Shown one piece after another: positions 24,002 to 31,861 of a stretch of 34,953 bases of DNA. Position numbers and translations under genes: made by a program. Source of the DNA: an uncultured Collinsella sp. (GTDB lineage Bacteria; Actinomycetota; Coriobacteriia; Coriobacteriales; Coriobacteriaceae); contig CABVBR010000008.1 in assembly GCA_902496645.1 (NCBI GenBank), positions 1 to 34,953 on the forward strand, written 5' to 3'. Numbering within the stretch: position 1 is the first letter of the stretch; every line of letters starts with the position of its first letter. The notes beneath the pieces were generated by a model. It did no database searches. It was given only the letters and a program-made list of their open reading frames with translations, and was not told where the DNA came from.

Positions 24002-25126
24002 ATGAGCTACAAGATCCTGACCCTCTCACCGGGTTCCACTTCCACCAAGGTCGCCGTGTTCGACGGCACCGAGGCTCTCTTCCGCCTGAACGTCACGCAT
24101 CCTGCCGAGGAGCTTGCCAAGTTCGATCAGGCGGCCGATCAGTTTGAGTACCGCAAGGAGACGATTCTCGCCGCTCTTGCCGAGCACGGTGTCAAGCTCG
24201 AGGACATCGATGCGTTCTCCGGCTACTGCGGCGCAATGGGCCCCACGATCGGCGGTATCTTCAAAATCGACGACACCGTGTGCGAGCGTGTGCTGCACGC
24301 CGGCGTCAACCATCCCGCCATCCTGGGTGCTCCGCTGCTGCATGCCTTCGCCCAGCAGGTGAACAAGCCCGCGTACGCTGTCAATCAGCCCGATACCGAC
24401 GAGCTCGAGGATGTCGCTCGCATTACCGGTTACCCCGGTGTTTACCGCAAGAGCCACGTGCATTGCCTCAATCAGAAGGAATGCGCTATCCGCTGCGCCA
24501 CCGAGCTCGGCACCACGTATGGCGAAGGCAATTTCATTGTTGCGCATGTGGGCGGCGGTCTTTCTGTGGCCTGCCACAACCACGGCAGCATGATTGATAC
24601 CAACGACGTGCTCGAAGGCTCCGGCCCCTTCGCGCCCAACCGCTCGGGCGATGCGCCGCTTAAGCCCGTCGTCAAGCTCGCGTTCTCCGAAGGCGCGAGC
24701 CAAAAGCAGATGAACGGCGTGATCGGCAAGACCGGTGGTCTCCTGGGCCTGTGCGGCACCGATGACGCTCGCATTATCGATAAGCGTATCGAGGAAGGCG
24801 ACGAGTGGGCCAAGATTGTCTATGACGCCATGGCATACCAGGTCGCCAAGTACATTGGTGCTTTCGCTGCCGTACTCAAGGGTAAGGTCGACGGCATCGT
24901 TCTGACCGGCGGTGTCTCCAATGACCCGTACTTCACCGGTTATGTGAGCGAGCGCGTCGAGTGGATCGCCCCGGTCAAGATCTACGGCGGCGACTTCGAG
25001 ATGGACGCTCTCGCGTCCGGTGCCATCCGCGCTCTCGAGGGCACCGAAGAGGTCATGACTTACACCGGTGAGCCCTCTTGGAAGGGCTTCCAGATGCCCG
25101 GTGCCTTCGATGACGTGATGGCATAG
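24002..25126 (+). CDS. buk: Butyrate kinase-like carboxylate kinase
   Basis: Converts acyl-phosphate plus ADP to carboxylate plus ATP (or the reverse). The 374-residue protein starts with the ASKHA phosphate loop S-P-G-S-T-S-T-K (9-16). It has H-V-G-G-G-L-S-V (about 182-189), the NHGSMIDTND segment, and a C-terminal LTGGVSNDPYF adenosine loop. Length and motifs fit butyrate kinase better than acetate kinase, though chain-length specificity cannot be read. ATG 24002 follows GAAGGGAG; the frame is open from 23855 but that part overlaps the previous gene. It works with the transferase at 21610. Confidence 0.9.
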   Translation: MSYKILTLSPGSTSTKVAVFDGTEALFRLNVTHPAEELAKFDQAADQFEYRKETILAALAEHGVKLEDIDAFSGYCGAMGPTIGGIFKIDDTVCERVLHAGVNHPAILGAPLLHAFAQQVNKPAYAVNQPDTDELEDVARITGYPGVYRKSHVHCLNQKECAIRCATELGTTYGEGNFIVAHVGGGLSVACHNHGSMIDTNDVLEGSGPFAPNRSGDAPLKPVVKLAFSEGASQKQMNGVIGKTGGLLGLCGTDDARIIDKRIEEGDEWAKIVYDAMAYQVAKYIGAFAAVLKGKVDGIVLTGGVSNDPYFTGYVSERVEWIAPVKIYGGDFEMDALASGAIRALEGTEEVMTYTGEPSWKGFQMPGAFDDVMA

Positions 25127-25139
25127 GGGAGCGCTTCAT

Positions 25140-26429
25140 ATGGCTTCGTCCCCTGCGACCGCCCTGGGCAAAAGCGGTTTTCACTACGCCTACCTCATCG
25201 TCGCCTGCGGCATCGCGCTCACTTGTGTGCCGTGCGCGCTGGTGCTGTCGTGCGCCGGCATCTTCTTCACGCCCGTAAGCTCGTTTTTCGGTGTGAGCAA
25301 GGCTGAGTTCTCCCTGTACTTCTCGATTCTTAACGCTTCCATGATGGTGAGCCTTCCCGTAGCTGGCAAGCTCATGGGCCGATTCGACATGCGCGTCATC
25401 CTGTCGGCGTGCGTCGCGATGTGCGGCTGTGGTCTCATCGCGTTCTCGATGTTCAACGAGATGTGGCAGTTCTACGTTGTGGGGGCTTTGCTCGGTCTCG
25501 GCCTTGCGCCCCTGCTGTACCTTGCCGTGCCTTCGCTCATCAACGCCTGGTGCGTCAAGCGTGTGGGCTTCTTTGTGGGGCTCTGCATGGCGTTCACCGG
25601 TATCGGCGGCGTCATTTTCAATCCCGTGGGCAGCGCGCTCATCGCCTCCGGCCCTGAAGGGTGGCGCACCGGCTACTTGGTGTTTGGCGTGATCATCTTA
25701 GTCGTAACGTTGCCGTTCACGTTGTTCGTGGTTCGCTCGAAACCTGCCGATAAGGGCCTCGAGCCCTACGGCGCTTCCGACATTGCGGGCGCAAAAGGCG
25801 AAGGCCACGTGGCCGTGCGCGGCGTTGATTGCGCGGTGGCGCTCAAGAAGCCGGCGTTTTACGCGCTGGCGGCGTTTTGCGGGCTGATCACCTTGAACCA
25901 GAACGTCTACCAGTTCCTGCCGTCGTTCGTGTCGAGCCTCGTCGACTCCGGTATGGGGCATCTGGCTGCGCTCACCGGTTTGATCGCATCGCTGTGCATG
26001 GGCGGGCAGGCTATCGGCAAGGTCGTGTTAGGCACGATCGCCGACCGCAGCGCCAAGGTTGCGCTGAGTTGCGGCATTCTGTCGGGCATGGTGGGTATCC
26101 TGGCCATAATGCTGCTGCCGGGGGAGAGCGTGGCGCTGCTGGTGGGTTCGTTCCTTTTCGGTCTGGTGTACTCGTGTACCACGGTGCAGACCCCGTTGCT
26201 CACGCGTACCGTGTTCGGCGAGCGCGACTACACGTCCATCTACTCCAAGGTGTCTATGGTGGGGTCGTTGTTCGGAGCCGTGTCCGCCGTGCTGTGGGGA
26301 TGGGTGTGCGACCTGCCGAACGGCTATAACGTCATGTTCTGCTTGAGCCTTTTGGCCATGGCGTCGTGTCTGGCACTGGGCCTGTACGCTCTGGCGCAGC
26401 GCAAGAAGATGCGTGAGCTGTACAAGTAG
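25140..26429 (+). CDS. MFS transporter 2
   Basis: Twelve-helix major facilitator carrier of 429 residues, resembling oxalate/formate antiporter or monocarboxylate-type MFS proteins. A G-K-L-M-G-R-F-D-M-R motif follows helix 2 and G-T-I-A-D-R-S-A-K its second-half equivalent. It follows the kinase by 13 bases, with AGGGGAG before ATG 25140, and is the last gene before a strong terminator. With transporter 1 the operon would have one carrier for substrate and one for product, or an exchanger; direction is inference. Confidence 0.88.
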   Translation: MASSPATALGKSGFHYAYLIVACGIALTCVPCALVLSCAGIFFTPVSSFFGVSKAEFSLYFSILNASMMVSLPVAGKLMGRFDMRVILSACVAMCGCGLIAFSMFNEMWQFYVVGALLGLGLAPLLYLAVPSLINAWCVKRVGFFVGLCMAFTGIGGVIFNPVGSALIASGPEGWRTGYLVFGVIILVVTLPFTLFVVRSKPADKGLEPYGASDIAGAKGEGHVAVRGVDCAVALKKPAFYALAAFCGLITLNQNVYQFLPSFVSSLVDSGMGHLAALTGLIASLCMGGQAIGKVVLGTIADRSAKVALSCGILSGMVGILAIMLLPGESVALLVGSFLFGLVYSCTTVQTPLLTRTVFGERDYTSIYSKVSMVGSLFGAVSAVLWGWVCDLPNGYNVMFCLSLLAMASCLALGLYALAQRKKMRELYK

Positions 26430-26456
26430 CTCTCAAAACAAGTTGTGCTCCGTGCA

Positions 26457-26487
26457 ATGGGCCGCCCAGCATCGGCGGCCCATTTTT
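26457..26487 (+). terminator. Terminator of the hydrolase/ACP operon
   Basis: ATGGGCCGCC (26457-26466) pairs perfectly with GGCGGCCCAT (26474-26483), followed by TTTTT. A strong intrinsic terminator 28 bases after the last gene. Confidence 0.9.
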
Positions 26488-26553
26488 GTATCTCTGAATT
26501 CGGATTTTGGGGTGCGCCCATAAAGCTGGAGAGCTGTCTCGAAGGAGAAAGCC

Positions 26554-26715
26554 GTGGCGTACTCTCAGAAAGTTGTCAGCGAGGTTCTCGCTTGCATCGA
26601 CGACGGCCATACGTGCAGGCAAACTGCATGCCGTTTCGGGGCCAGCAGGACCTCCGTATCCCTTTGGAAGCGCAAGCGCGATGGGCCATCGAGAAAGACC
26701 CATCGCATCCTGTAA
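26554..26715 (+). pseudogene. Transposase N-terminal helix-turn-helix fragment
   Basis: A 53-codon frame from GTG 26554 (GAAGGAGAAAG precedes it) to TAA 26715. It reads as a transposase-type helix-turn-helix: Q-T-A-C-R-F-G-A-S-R-T-S-V-S-L-W-K-R. It matches the start of transposases of the IS630/IS3 kind and then stops, with no catalytic domain following. The remaining 124 bases to acpS hold no further recognisable transposase and no clear terminal repeats. It is probably an insertion-sequence remnant; a small DNA-binding protein is less likely. Confidence 0.55.
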
Positions 26716-26839
26716 GTCGGATCTCGGCCGTTGAGTGCCGGAATCTGGACGTGAGCCGGGACAGTTTTCGTTTTGTGGGACAATGCAGCCAGGCTTCGTT
26801 GTTCGGGGCATTGTTCCGGTTTGTGAAATGGGGGATACC

Positions 26840-27214
26840 GTGATCAAGGGCATCGGGATCGATGCGGTCGATATCGAGGAGATGCGCCGGCTTTGTGCCG
26901 ATATGGACGGCTCGTTCGTTCGGCGCACCTTTACCGCTGCGGAGCGCGCGCAGGCAGCTGAGTGCCATGACCCTGCACAGACCCTCGCCGGCAAGTTTGC
27001 CGTCAAGGAGGCCACATTCAAAGCGCTGGCGCAGCTTACGACCGATGGCTTTGATTTTCGGATCGTCGAGACGCTGGAAGACGATAACGGCGCGCCGCAC
27101 ATCACGTTCGCTGGCCGAATGGCCCCGGTGCTGGAAGAGGCCGGTGTCTCCGAGTTGCTTGTCTCCATCACCAACGAACGCAATTTGGCTATAGCGATCG
27201 TGCTGGCGCAGTGA
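26840..27214 (+). CDS. acpS: Holo-[acyl-carrier-protein] synthase
   Basis: Transfers 4'-phosphopantetheine from CoA to the ACP serine. The 124-residue protein has G-I-G-I-D-A-V-D-I (4-12) and F-A-V-K-E-A-T-F-K-A-L near 53-63, the two magnesium/CoA motifs of AcpS. GTG 26840 is chosen because GGGGGA precedes it; ATG 26828 in the same frame is possible but has no ribosome site. It lies 0.4 kb downstream of the ACP-containing operon, past its terminator. It may serve both that ACP and the housekeeping one. Confidence 0.9.
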   Translation: MIKGIGIDAVDIEEMRRLCADMDGSFVRRTFTAAERAQAAECHDPAQTLAGKFAVKEATFKALAQLTTDGFDFRIVETLEDDNGAPHITFAGRMAPVLEEAGVSELLVSITNERNLAIAIVLAQ

Positions 27215-27318
27215 TTCACGGTTCTGGGTGCGTTGCTTGGCGTTCTCAATGTACCGAGATCTTCCTTGCGGGACGAGTGCGATAGTTCCGTTAATTCGAT
27301 TGAGGAAAGCAGGGGTTC

Positions 27319-28116
27319 ATGGATTTTGCCGTTGAGAACGAGGGAGCGACGCTCGTATGTCGAGAGGTTTGCGGGCAGGACGTCTGCGCAGATGCCGTGC
27401 CGATCGTGTGCGTGCACGGGGCATGCGTGGACAAGACGTTCTTTGACGGGTTCGCTTGCGAGCTCGGTCGCATCCGCCGCGTTATCACATACGACCGGCG
27501 CGGCTCCGGCGAGAGCTCCGTGGCGGCCGATGGCTCCTATGACGTCGCCGCGCAGGCCGAAGATCTCGCTGCGGTGATCGAGCGCGTCGGTACGCCCTGC
27601 GATATCCTCGCCCACAGCGCCGGTGCGTTGATGGCGCTCGAACTGCTGGGCGCGCGCCCCGAACTGGTCCGACGCGCCATCCTGCACGAGCCTGCCGTGT
27701 CGGGCGAGGGCGTCGGCTTGGGCACGAGTCCGGTTGTGCTTAAGATGATTGAGGCGGGAAAGATCTCGCGAGCCCTCATGCTCTTCTTGAATGCCATTGG
27801 CGATTCGGACCCCGAGGCCCCCAAACTGACGCCGGCGGAGGTCGAACATGCCCTGCGTAACGGTCGCTGCTTTATGGCAAACGAATACGCGACCAACATG
27901 ACGTATGTCCCCGATTGGGAGAAGGCTCGTGCATCGGGGTCAGTCGCGGCCGTATGTCTGGGCGAGCTCTCGATCGGGACGCCCCGCGAAGAGGGGACGC
28001 GTGCCGCAGCTGCACTCTTAGGCTGCCCCATCGTAACGCTCCCCGGCGCCCATAACGGCTTGCGCGATCGCCCGTGCGCGGCAGCCCAGGCCATTCGCGA
28101 TATCTTGGATTCGTAA
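27319..28116 (+). CDS. Alpha/beta hydrolase
   Basis: Predicted serine hydrolase, 265 residues. The oxyanion strand C-V-H-G-A (31-35), Y-D-R-R-G-S-G (58-64), nucleophile Ser100 in A-H-S-A-G, and C-terminal His245 in P-G-A-H-N-G give a normal fold. The first Gly of GxSxG is Ala98, tolerated in this family. No signal peptide. It follows acpS by 104 bases, with GAGGAAAGCAGGGG before ATG 27319, so co-transcription is possible. The substrate is unknown. Confidence 0.82.
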   Translation: MDFAVENEGATLVCREVCGQDVCADAVPIVCVHGACVDKTFFDGFACELGRIRRVITYDRRGSGESSVAADGSYDVAAQAEDLAAVIERVGTPCDILAHSAGALMALELLGARPELVRRAILHEPAVSGEGVGLGTSPVVLKMIEAGKISRALMLFLNAIGDSDPEAPKLTPAEVEHALRNGRCFMANEYATNMTYVPDWEKARASGSVAAVCLGELSIGTPREEGTRAAAALLGCPIVTLPGAHNGLRDRPCAAAQAIRDILDS

Positions 28117-28324
28117 CACAGACGATGTTTCGAGAGCGTAGATGTCCTGAGCGTTTCTGGCTTGTTAATAATCACGTCCTCAATCACGCGTCTGTCGCTC
28201 CATCCATACCGCCTGCCAGGACATAAAAATGTAACGATAATCAGGACCCACCTGTGGCTTCAAGATGCTATCTTTGTACGAATTGATGTACACCGTGGCC
28301 AAGGCAACGATAGAAGGAGCCAAG

Positions 28325-30205
28325 ATGGTCAATAATCACGAGGCCAACCTAACCGACGCAGAGGCCGCCGCCGAGGTCGCCCGCGTCGCGAAGATCTACC
28401 CCGTGGTGCGTCTGCTGTCGGCCGAACAGGTCAAGAGCGAGCGCAACTGCCTGCTCGCCGGCGATCGGTGCCCTTGCCTGCGCCAGTCAAGTCTTAAGGC
28501 CATGACAAGCTCCGATGAGATATCGGAGCGGCTGCTCAGCGACGGCGTTGAGTACCGTGCCCGTGTGCGCTCTTTGACGGTCGAGGGCGAGCCTCACGTT
28601 TTGCTGATGGTGCGCCCTATCGATGAACAAGAGGCCGCAGAAGAGGACCTTGTCTACACCGATGTGCTGACGAGCGTGCATAATCGCCGATATTACGAGG
28701 AAAAGCTTCGCAGCGCCCGCATGAACGCCGGCGTTGCGATGATCGACCTTGATGATTTTAGGGTCTTCAACGATACCTGTGGCCGTCATGCCGGCGACCT
28801 CGCGCTCGGCGCTGTGGCGGCAGCCATTCGCAGCGGCATTCGCTCGACTGACGAGCTTGTGCGCCTTGGCTGCGACAAGTTCGTGGCCGTCATGCCCAAT
28901 ATCCCCTCCGATGACTTCGCCCGTCGTCTGCGTCATGTATCCGATGCCGTCCACGCCACGATTGTCCCAGGCCACGAGCATGTAAGCCTTACGGCATGCG
29001 TGGGCGGTGTTCACATCAATGGCGAGACGGTCGACGAGGGCGTAAGCCGCGCAGTCCAATTGTTGAGCCATGCCAAGGCAAAGCCCGGTACGGTCGTGAC
29101 TGACGCCGATGCAATCGAGACTTTCCAAAGCCAAAAGCCCTCGATCCTTATTGTCGATGACTCCGAGATGAACCGTGTCATCCTCAACGAGATGCTCAAG
29201 GACGAATACCGCATCCTGGAGGCGGACAACGGCCGCGCGGCGCTCGACATGGTCGACCGCTACGGCGATGAGCTGTCGCTTGTGCTGCTCGACATTATCA
29301 TGCCGGGTATGAACGGCTTTCAGGTGCTGGGCGATCTGTCGCGCCGATCTGCCGCCGATAACCTGCCCGTCATTATGATTTCGAGCGAAGATTCCGACGA
29401 CGTGGTGCTGCGCGCCTACGAGCTGGGTGCATCGGATTACATTAACCGTCCGTTCAACGCGCGCGTCGTGCGCCGCCGCGTGAGTAATACCATCCGCTTG
29501 TATGCCAAGCAGCGTCGTCTGACGAGCCTGCTGTCTCAGCAGTACAACGAGCGCGTCAAGAACAGCCGCATGCTGATCGATATCATGGCCGGCGTCATGG
29601 AGCTCCGCAACGGCGAGAGTGGCCTGCACGTCACGCATATCGAAAAGCTGACCGAGCTGTTGCTGGGCTGCCTGGTGCATCGCAGCGACAAGTTCCCGCT
29701 CGACAACGAGCAGCGTTCCACGATTGCTATGGCCTCGGCGCTGCACGATATCGGCAAGATGTCGATCGACGATGCTATTCTCAACAAGCCCGGACGCCTG
29801 ACGTCCGAGGAGTTCGAGATCATGAAGACCCACACCACCCTCGGCGCCGATATGCTGCTTGAGTTGGGCCGTCAGCATGCCGGCAATTCCTTGTTGGAGT
29901 ACGCATACCAGATCGCGCGCTGGCACCACGAGCGTTGGGACGGCAAGGGCTATCCCGACGGCCTTAAGGGCGACGACATTCCCATTGCCGCGCAGGTGGT
30001 CTCGGTGGCCGACGTATACGATGCGCTCACGAGCGTGCGCGTGTACAAGGATGCCATCCCGCACCAGGAAGCGATTCAGATGATTCTGGACGGCAAGTGC
30101 GGTGAGTTTAACCCGCTACTGCTCGACTGCCTGCTCGAGGTTCAAGACCGTATTGCCGAAACGCTGGCACGCCCTGCCGACGTCGTCGCATTTCCCACGA
30201 TTTAG
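28325..30205 (+). CDS. Degenerate GGDEF - receiver - HD-GYP protein
   Basis: Signalling protein of 626 residues. Order: an unrecognised N-terminal region (1-105); a GGDEF-fold domain (about 110-265) whose active site reads L-G-C-D-K-F (181-186), so no diguanylate cyclase activity is expected; a receiver domain with Asp323 in L-L-D-I-I-M-P-G but Arg375 in place of the usual Lys before Pro; and an HD-GYP domain with His474-Asp475 (ALHDIGK) and D-G-K-G-Y-P (539-544), predicted to hydrolyse cyclic di-GMP or a related dinucleotide. ATG 28325 follows GAAGGAG; the in-frame ATG 28265 lacks one. An HPt protein starts 23 bases downstream and may phosphorylate the receiver. The 208-base gap before the gene shows no clear promoter. 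Confidence 0.9.
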   Translation: MVNNHEANLTDAEAAAEVARVAKIYPVVRLLSAEQVKSERNCLLAGDRCPCLRQSSLKAMTSSDEISERLLSDGVEYRARVRSLTVEGEPHVLLMVRPIDEQEAAEEDLVYTDVLTSVHNRRYYEEKLRSARMNAGVAMIDLDDFRVFNDTCGRHAGDLALGAVAAAIRSGIRSTDELVRLGCDKFVAVMPNIPSDDFARRLRHVSDAVHATIVPGHEHVSLTACVGGVHINGETVDEGVSRAVQLLSHAKAKPGTVVTDADAIETFQSQKPSILIVDDSEMNRVILNEMLKDEYRILEADNGRAALDMVDRYGDELSLVLLDIIMPGMNGFQVLGDLSRRSAADNLPVIMISSEDSDDVVLRAYELGASDYINRPFNARVVRRRVSNTIRLYAKQRRLTSLLSQQYNERVKNSRMLIDIMAGVMELRNGESGLHVTHIEKLTELLLGCLVHRSDKFPLDNEQRSTIAMASALHDIGKMSIDDAILNKPGRLTSEEFEIMKTHTTLGADMLLELGRQHAGNSLLEYAYQIARWHHERWDGKGYPDGLKGDDIPIAAQVVSVADVYDALTSVRVYKDAIPHQEAIQMILDGKCGEFNPLLLDCLLEVQDRIAETLARPADVVAFPTI

Positions 30206-30228
30206 TTTGATCGAAGGAGTTTCATTCC

Positions 30229-30585
30229 ATGATTTCCATGCGTGAAGCGTATGAGAAGATCGGCGCCGATTACGATGGCGCATCCGTTCGGCTGATGGGC
30301 GAGGAGATGCTCGCCCACTTTGCCCTTAAGTTCCTGGATGACGAGAGCATGGACAAGTTCGAGGCCGCTATGGCGGCAGGAGACGCCGAGAGTGCGTTTA
30401 TGGCCGTGCATACGCTCAAGGGCGTGAGCCAGAACCTGGGGTTCGACAATCTGTACGAGCCGGCGGTTGTGGTGACCGAGGCGTTGCGCGATGCCGATAC
30501 CGTTGACGGCGCCCGTGATGGGATACATGCGCTACGGCAGCAGTATGCGGCAACGATGTCGGCCCTGCGCGAGGCGGCTGAATAA
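30229..30585 (+). CDS. HPt phosphotransfer protein
   Basis: 118-residue histidine phosphotransfer protein. The phospho-accepting His61 lies in V-H-T-L-K-G-V (60-66), the HPt consensus, within a helical, largely acidic chain. It is encoded 23 bases after the receiver/HD-GYP gene, with GAAGGAG before ATG 30229, so the pair likely forms one relay. No histidine kinase is encoded in the window; an unlinked hybrid kinase probably feeds it. Confidence 0.88.
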   Translation: MISMREAYEKIGADYDGASVRLMGEEMLAHFALKFLDDESMDKFEAAMAAGDAESAFMAVHTLKGVSQNLGFDNLYEPAVVVTEALRDADTVDGARDGIHALRQQYAATMSALREAAE

Positions 30586-30609
30586 GAGCTTGCGAGCCTT
30601 GATGACTAT

Positions 30610-30673
30610 GAGAGTGGATAATCTCCCGTTTTAGGCCCGGTGGCGGCCTCAAAGTGGGAGATTATCCACTCTC
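30610..30673. repeat. 64-bp palindrome with perfect 18-bp arms
   Basis: GAGAGTGGATAATCTCCC (30610-30627) pairs perfectly with 30656-30673, with AGGCC/GGCCT pairing inside. A third partial copy of the arm end, TCCACTCTCA, occurs at about 30694-30703. It lies 25 bases after the HPt stop. It may terminate that transcript, but the arm length and extra copy suggest a palindromic repeat family. Confidence 0.65.
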
Positions 30674-30762
30674 GTTCGATACGTGTCCAAAAATCCACTC
30701 TCACCCTTTCTGATTAGTGAGTGGGCTATGCGCACTGGCGGGGCTTTCCGCATGCAATCCGT

Positions 30763-30794
30763 ATCGTTGTTCGATAAACTATCCGAATAACGAT
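30763..30794. promoter_or_regulatory. Composite inverted repeat, likely operator
   Basis: ATCGTTGTTCG (30763-30773) mirrors CGAATAACGAT (30784-30794) with one mismatch, and GATA/TATC pair inside it. It ends 21 bases before ATG 30816, where an autoregulating XRE protein (gene at 31386) could bind. Confidence 0.55.
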
Positions 30795-30815
30795 AGGGTT
30801 AATGAGGGTGAGTGT

Positions 30816-31376
30816 ATGTCCAACAGCGTTCAACGTATGGCCAAGGCGCGCGAAAGTATCAGGAAGCTTGGCTTTTGCATGACGGTCGTTTTTACGGGAA
30901 TGCTCGTCGCTTTTGTCGCGTTGGTTGTTTACGTGATCTGGTATGCGATTGCAAACGTTGCTTCTGTCGATTCTTTCGGTGTCGTGACGCTTCTCGACGG
31001 CGGGCGCGTCGTCATCCCAAGCGGACTGTGCATGGCGCTTGTTGCAGGTATTTCGCTTGTCGTTATGTGCGGAATTAGCCGTAACATCTCGCGAGGCGTC
31101 TCGCCCTTTACCAAGGCGCATGTGCGGCTTATCCGTGTTCTTGCACTTGCCTTTGCTGTTAACGCCGCGGTTTCGCTTGTTGGTGCCTATGAATCGGTCG
31201 ATCTCACCATTGGCGGACTGGAGCTTTACATCGTGCCTCATTCCTTCGTTGTTGCGATTTGCCAAGGTGTTACCTTGGATGCGGGGTCGTTTATCGGCGC
31301 GGTCGTCTGTTTATTTATCTCGGCGATCTGGAGTTATGCCTCGCTGCTCCAAGAGCAGTCTGATGAGCTTGTGTAG
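30816..31376 (+). CDS. DUF2975 membrane protein
   Basis: 186-residue protein with four predicted membrane helices (about 21-45, 68-88, 105-124 and 156-176) and the DUF2975-like loop S-R-N-I-S-R-G-V-S-P-F-T. Proteins of this family are usually encoded next to a small XRE regulator, as here (10-base gap). The function is unknown. ATG 30816 has GAGGGTGAG upstream; the frame opens at 30717 without a ribosome site. Base composition is lower in GC from here to 34210, which suggests transfer. Confidence 0.82.
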   Translation: MSNSVQRMAKARESIRKLGFCMTVVFTGMLVAFVALVVYVIWYAIANVASVDSFGVVTLLDGGRVVIPSGLCMALVAGISLVVMCGISRNISRGVSPFTKAHVRLIRVLALAFAVNAAVSLVGAYESVDLTIGGLELYIVPHSFVVAICQGVTLDAGSFIGAVVCLFISAIWSYASLLQEQSDELV

Positions 31377-31385
31377 GGAGGAAAC

Positions 31386-31715
31386 ATGAGCTATCTCATC
31401 ATCGAGCTCGAGACACAGCTGCTTAAGACCGGAAAGACCAGCGCCGATCTGATTCGGGCGACGGGGCATACTCCGGCCAATATTTCAAAGCTAAGAAACG
31501 GAAAAATTAAAGCCATTCGCCTCAAGACGCTTCTCGATATCTGTGATGAACTTGATTGTCAGCCGGGAGATATTATTCAGCGCGTGAGCGAGGAGGAGCT
31601 CGAGGAGCTTATTGTCGAGCGCGCAAAAAATGTCGTGAGGCAGATGCGGGACGGCGGAGGCAACGAGGCGTCGTTTCCGACATCAGTCTTCGCCGTCGAT
31701 TTGAGCGACGAGTAG
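31386..31715 (+). CDS. XRE-family (YozG-like) transcriptional regulator
   Basis: 109 residues. The helix-turn-helix covers about 5-65 with S-A-D-L-I-R-A-T-G-H-T-P-A-N-I-S-K-L; D-E-L-D-C-Q-P-G-D-I-I is the typical end of this Cro/CI subfamily. A charged helical tail follows. GGGAGGAAAC precedes ATG 31386. Paired with the DUF2975 protein, it is a probable autoregulator acting at 30763-30794. Confidence 0.85.
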   Translation: MSYLIIELETQLLKTGKTSADLIRATGHTPANISKLRNGKIKAIRLKTLLDICDELDCQPGDIIQRVSEEELEELIVERAKNVVRQMRDGGGNEASFPTSVFAVDLSDE

Positions 31716-31754
31716 CGTAAAGCGAACAGCTAAAAACGAAATATCAGTGCGATG

Positions 31755-31785
31755 GGACCCGTGTTTAACGCAGGTCCTTTCTTTT
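31755..31785 (+). terminator. Terminator of the DUF2975-XRE pair
   Basis: GGACC (31755-31759) pairs with GGTCC (31773-31777), followed by TTTCTTTT. It separates the regulator pair from the ABC operon. Confidence 0.7.
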
Positions 31786-31794
31786 GAAATTATC

Positions 31795-31828
31795 TTGACA
31801 AATTCAAGTTATCGACAAACAATAACTA
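31795..31828 (+). promoter_or_regulatory. Candidate promoter and repeats of the ABC operon
   Basis: TTGACA (31795-31800) and AACAAT (31818-31823) are spaced by 17 bases. AGTTAT (31807-31812) and ATAACT (31822-31827) form an inverted repeat across the -10, and TTATCTTGACAA/TTATCGACAA is an imperfect direct repeat. It is AT-rich and unlike the rest of the window. Confidence 0.5.
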
Positions 31829-31861
31829 GAAGTAAATTCGATAAGAGAAAGGAGGAACGAT

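Noticed and set aside
30610..30703. CRISPR-like repeat pattern
   Set aside because: Only an inverted pair and one half-copy; no regularly spaced direct repeats or spacers.
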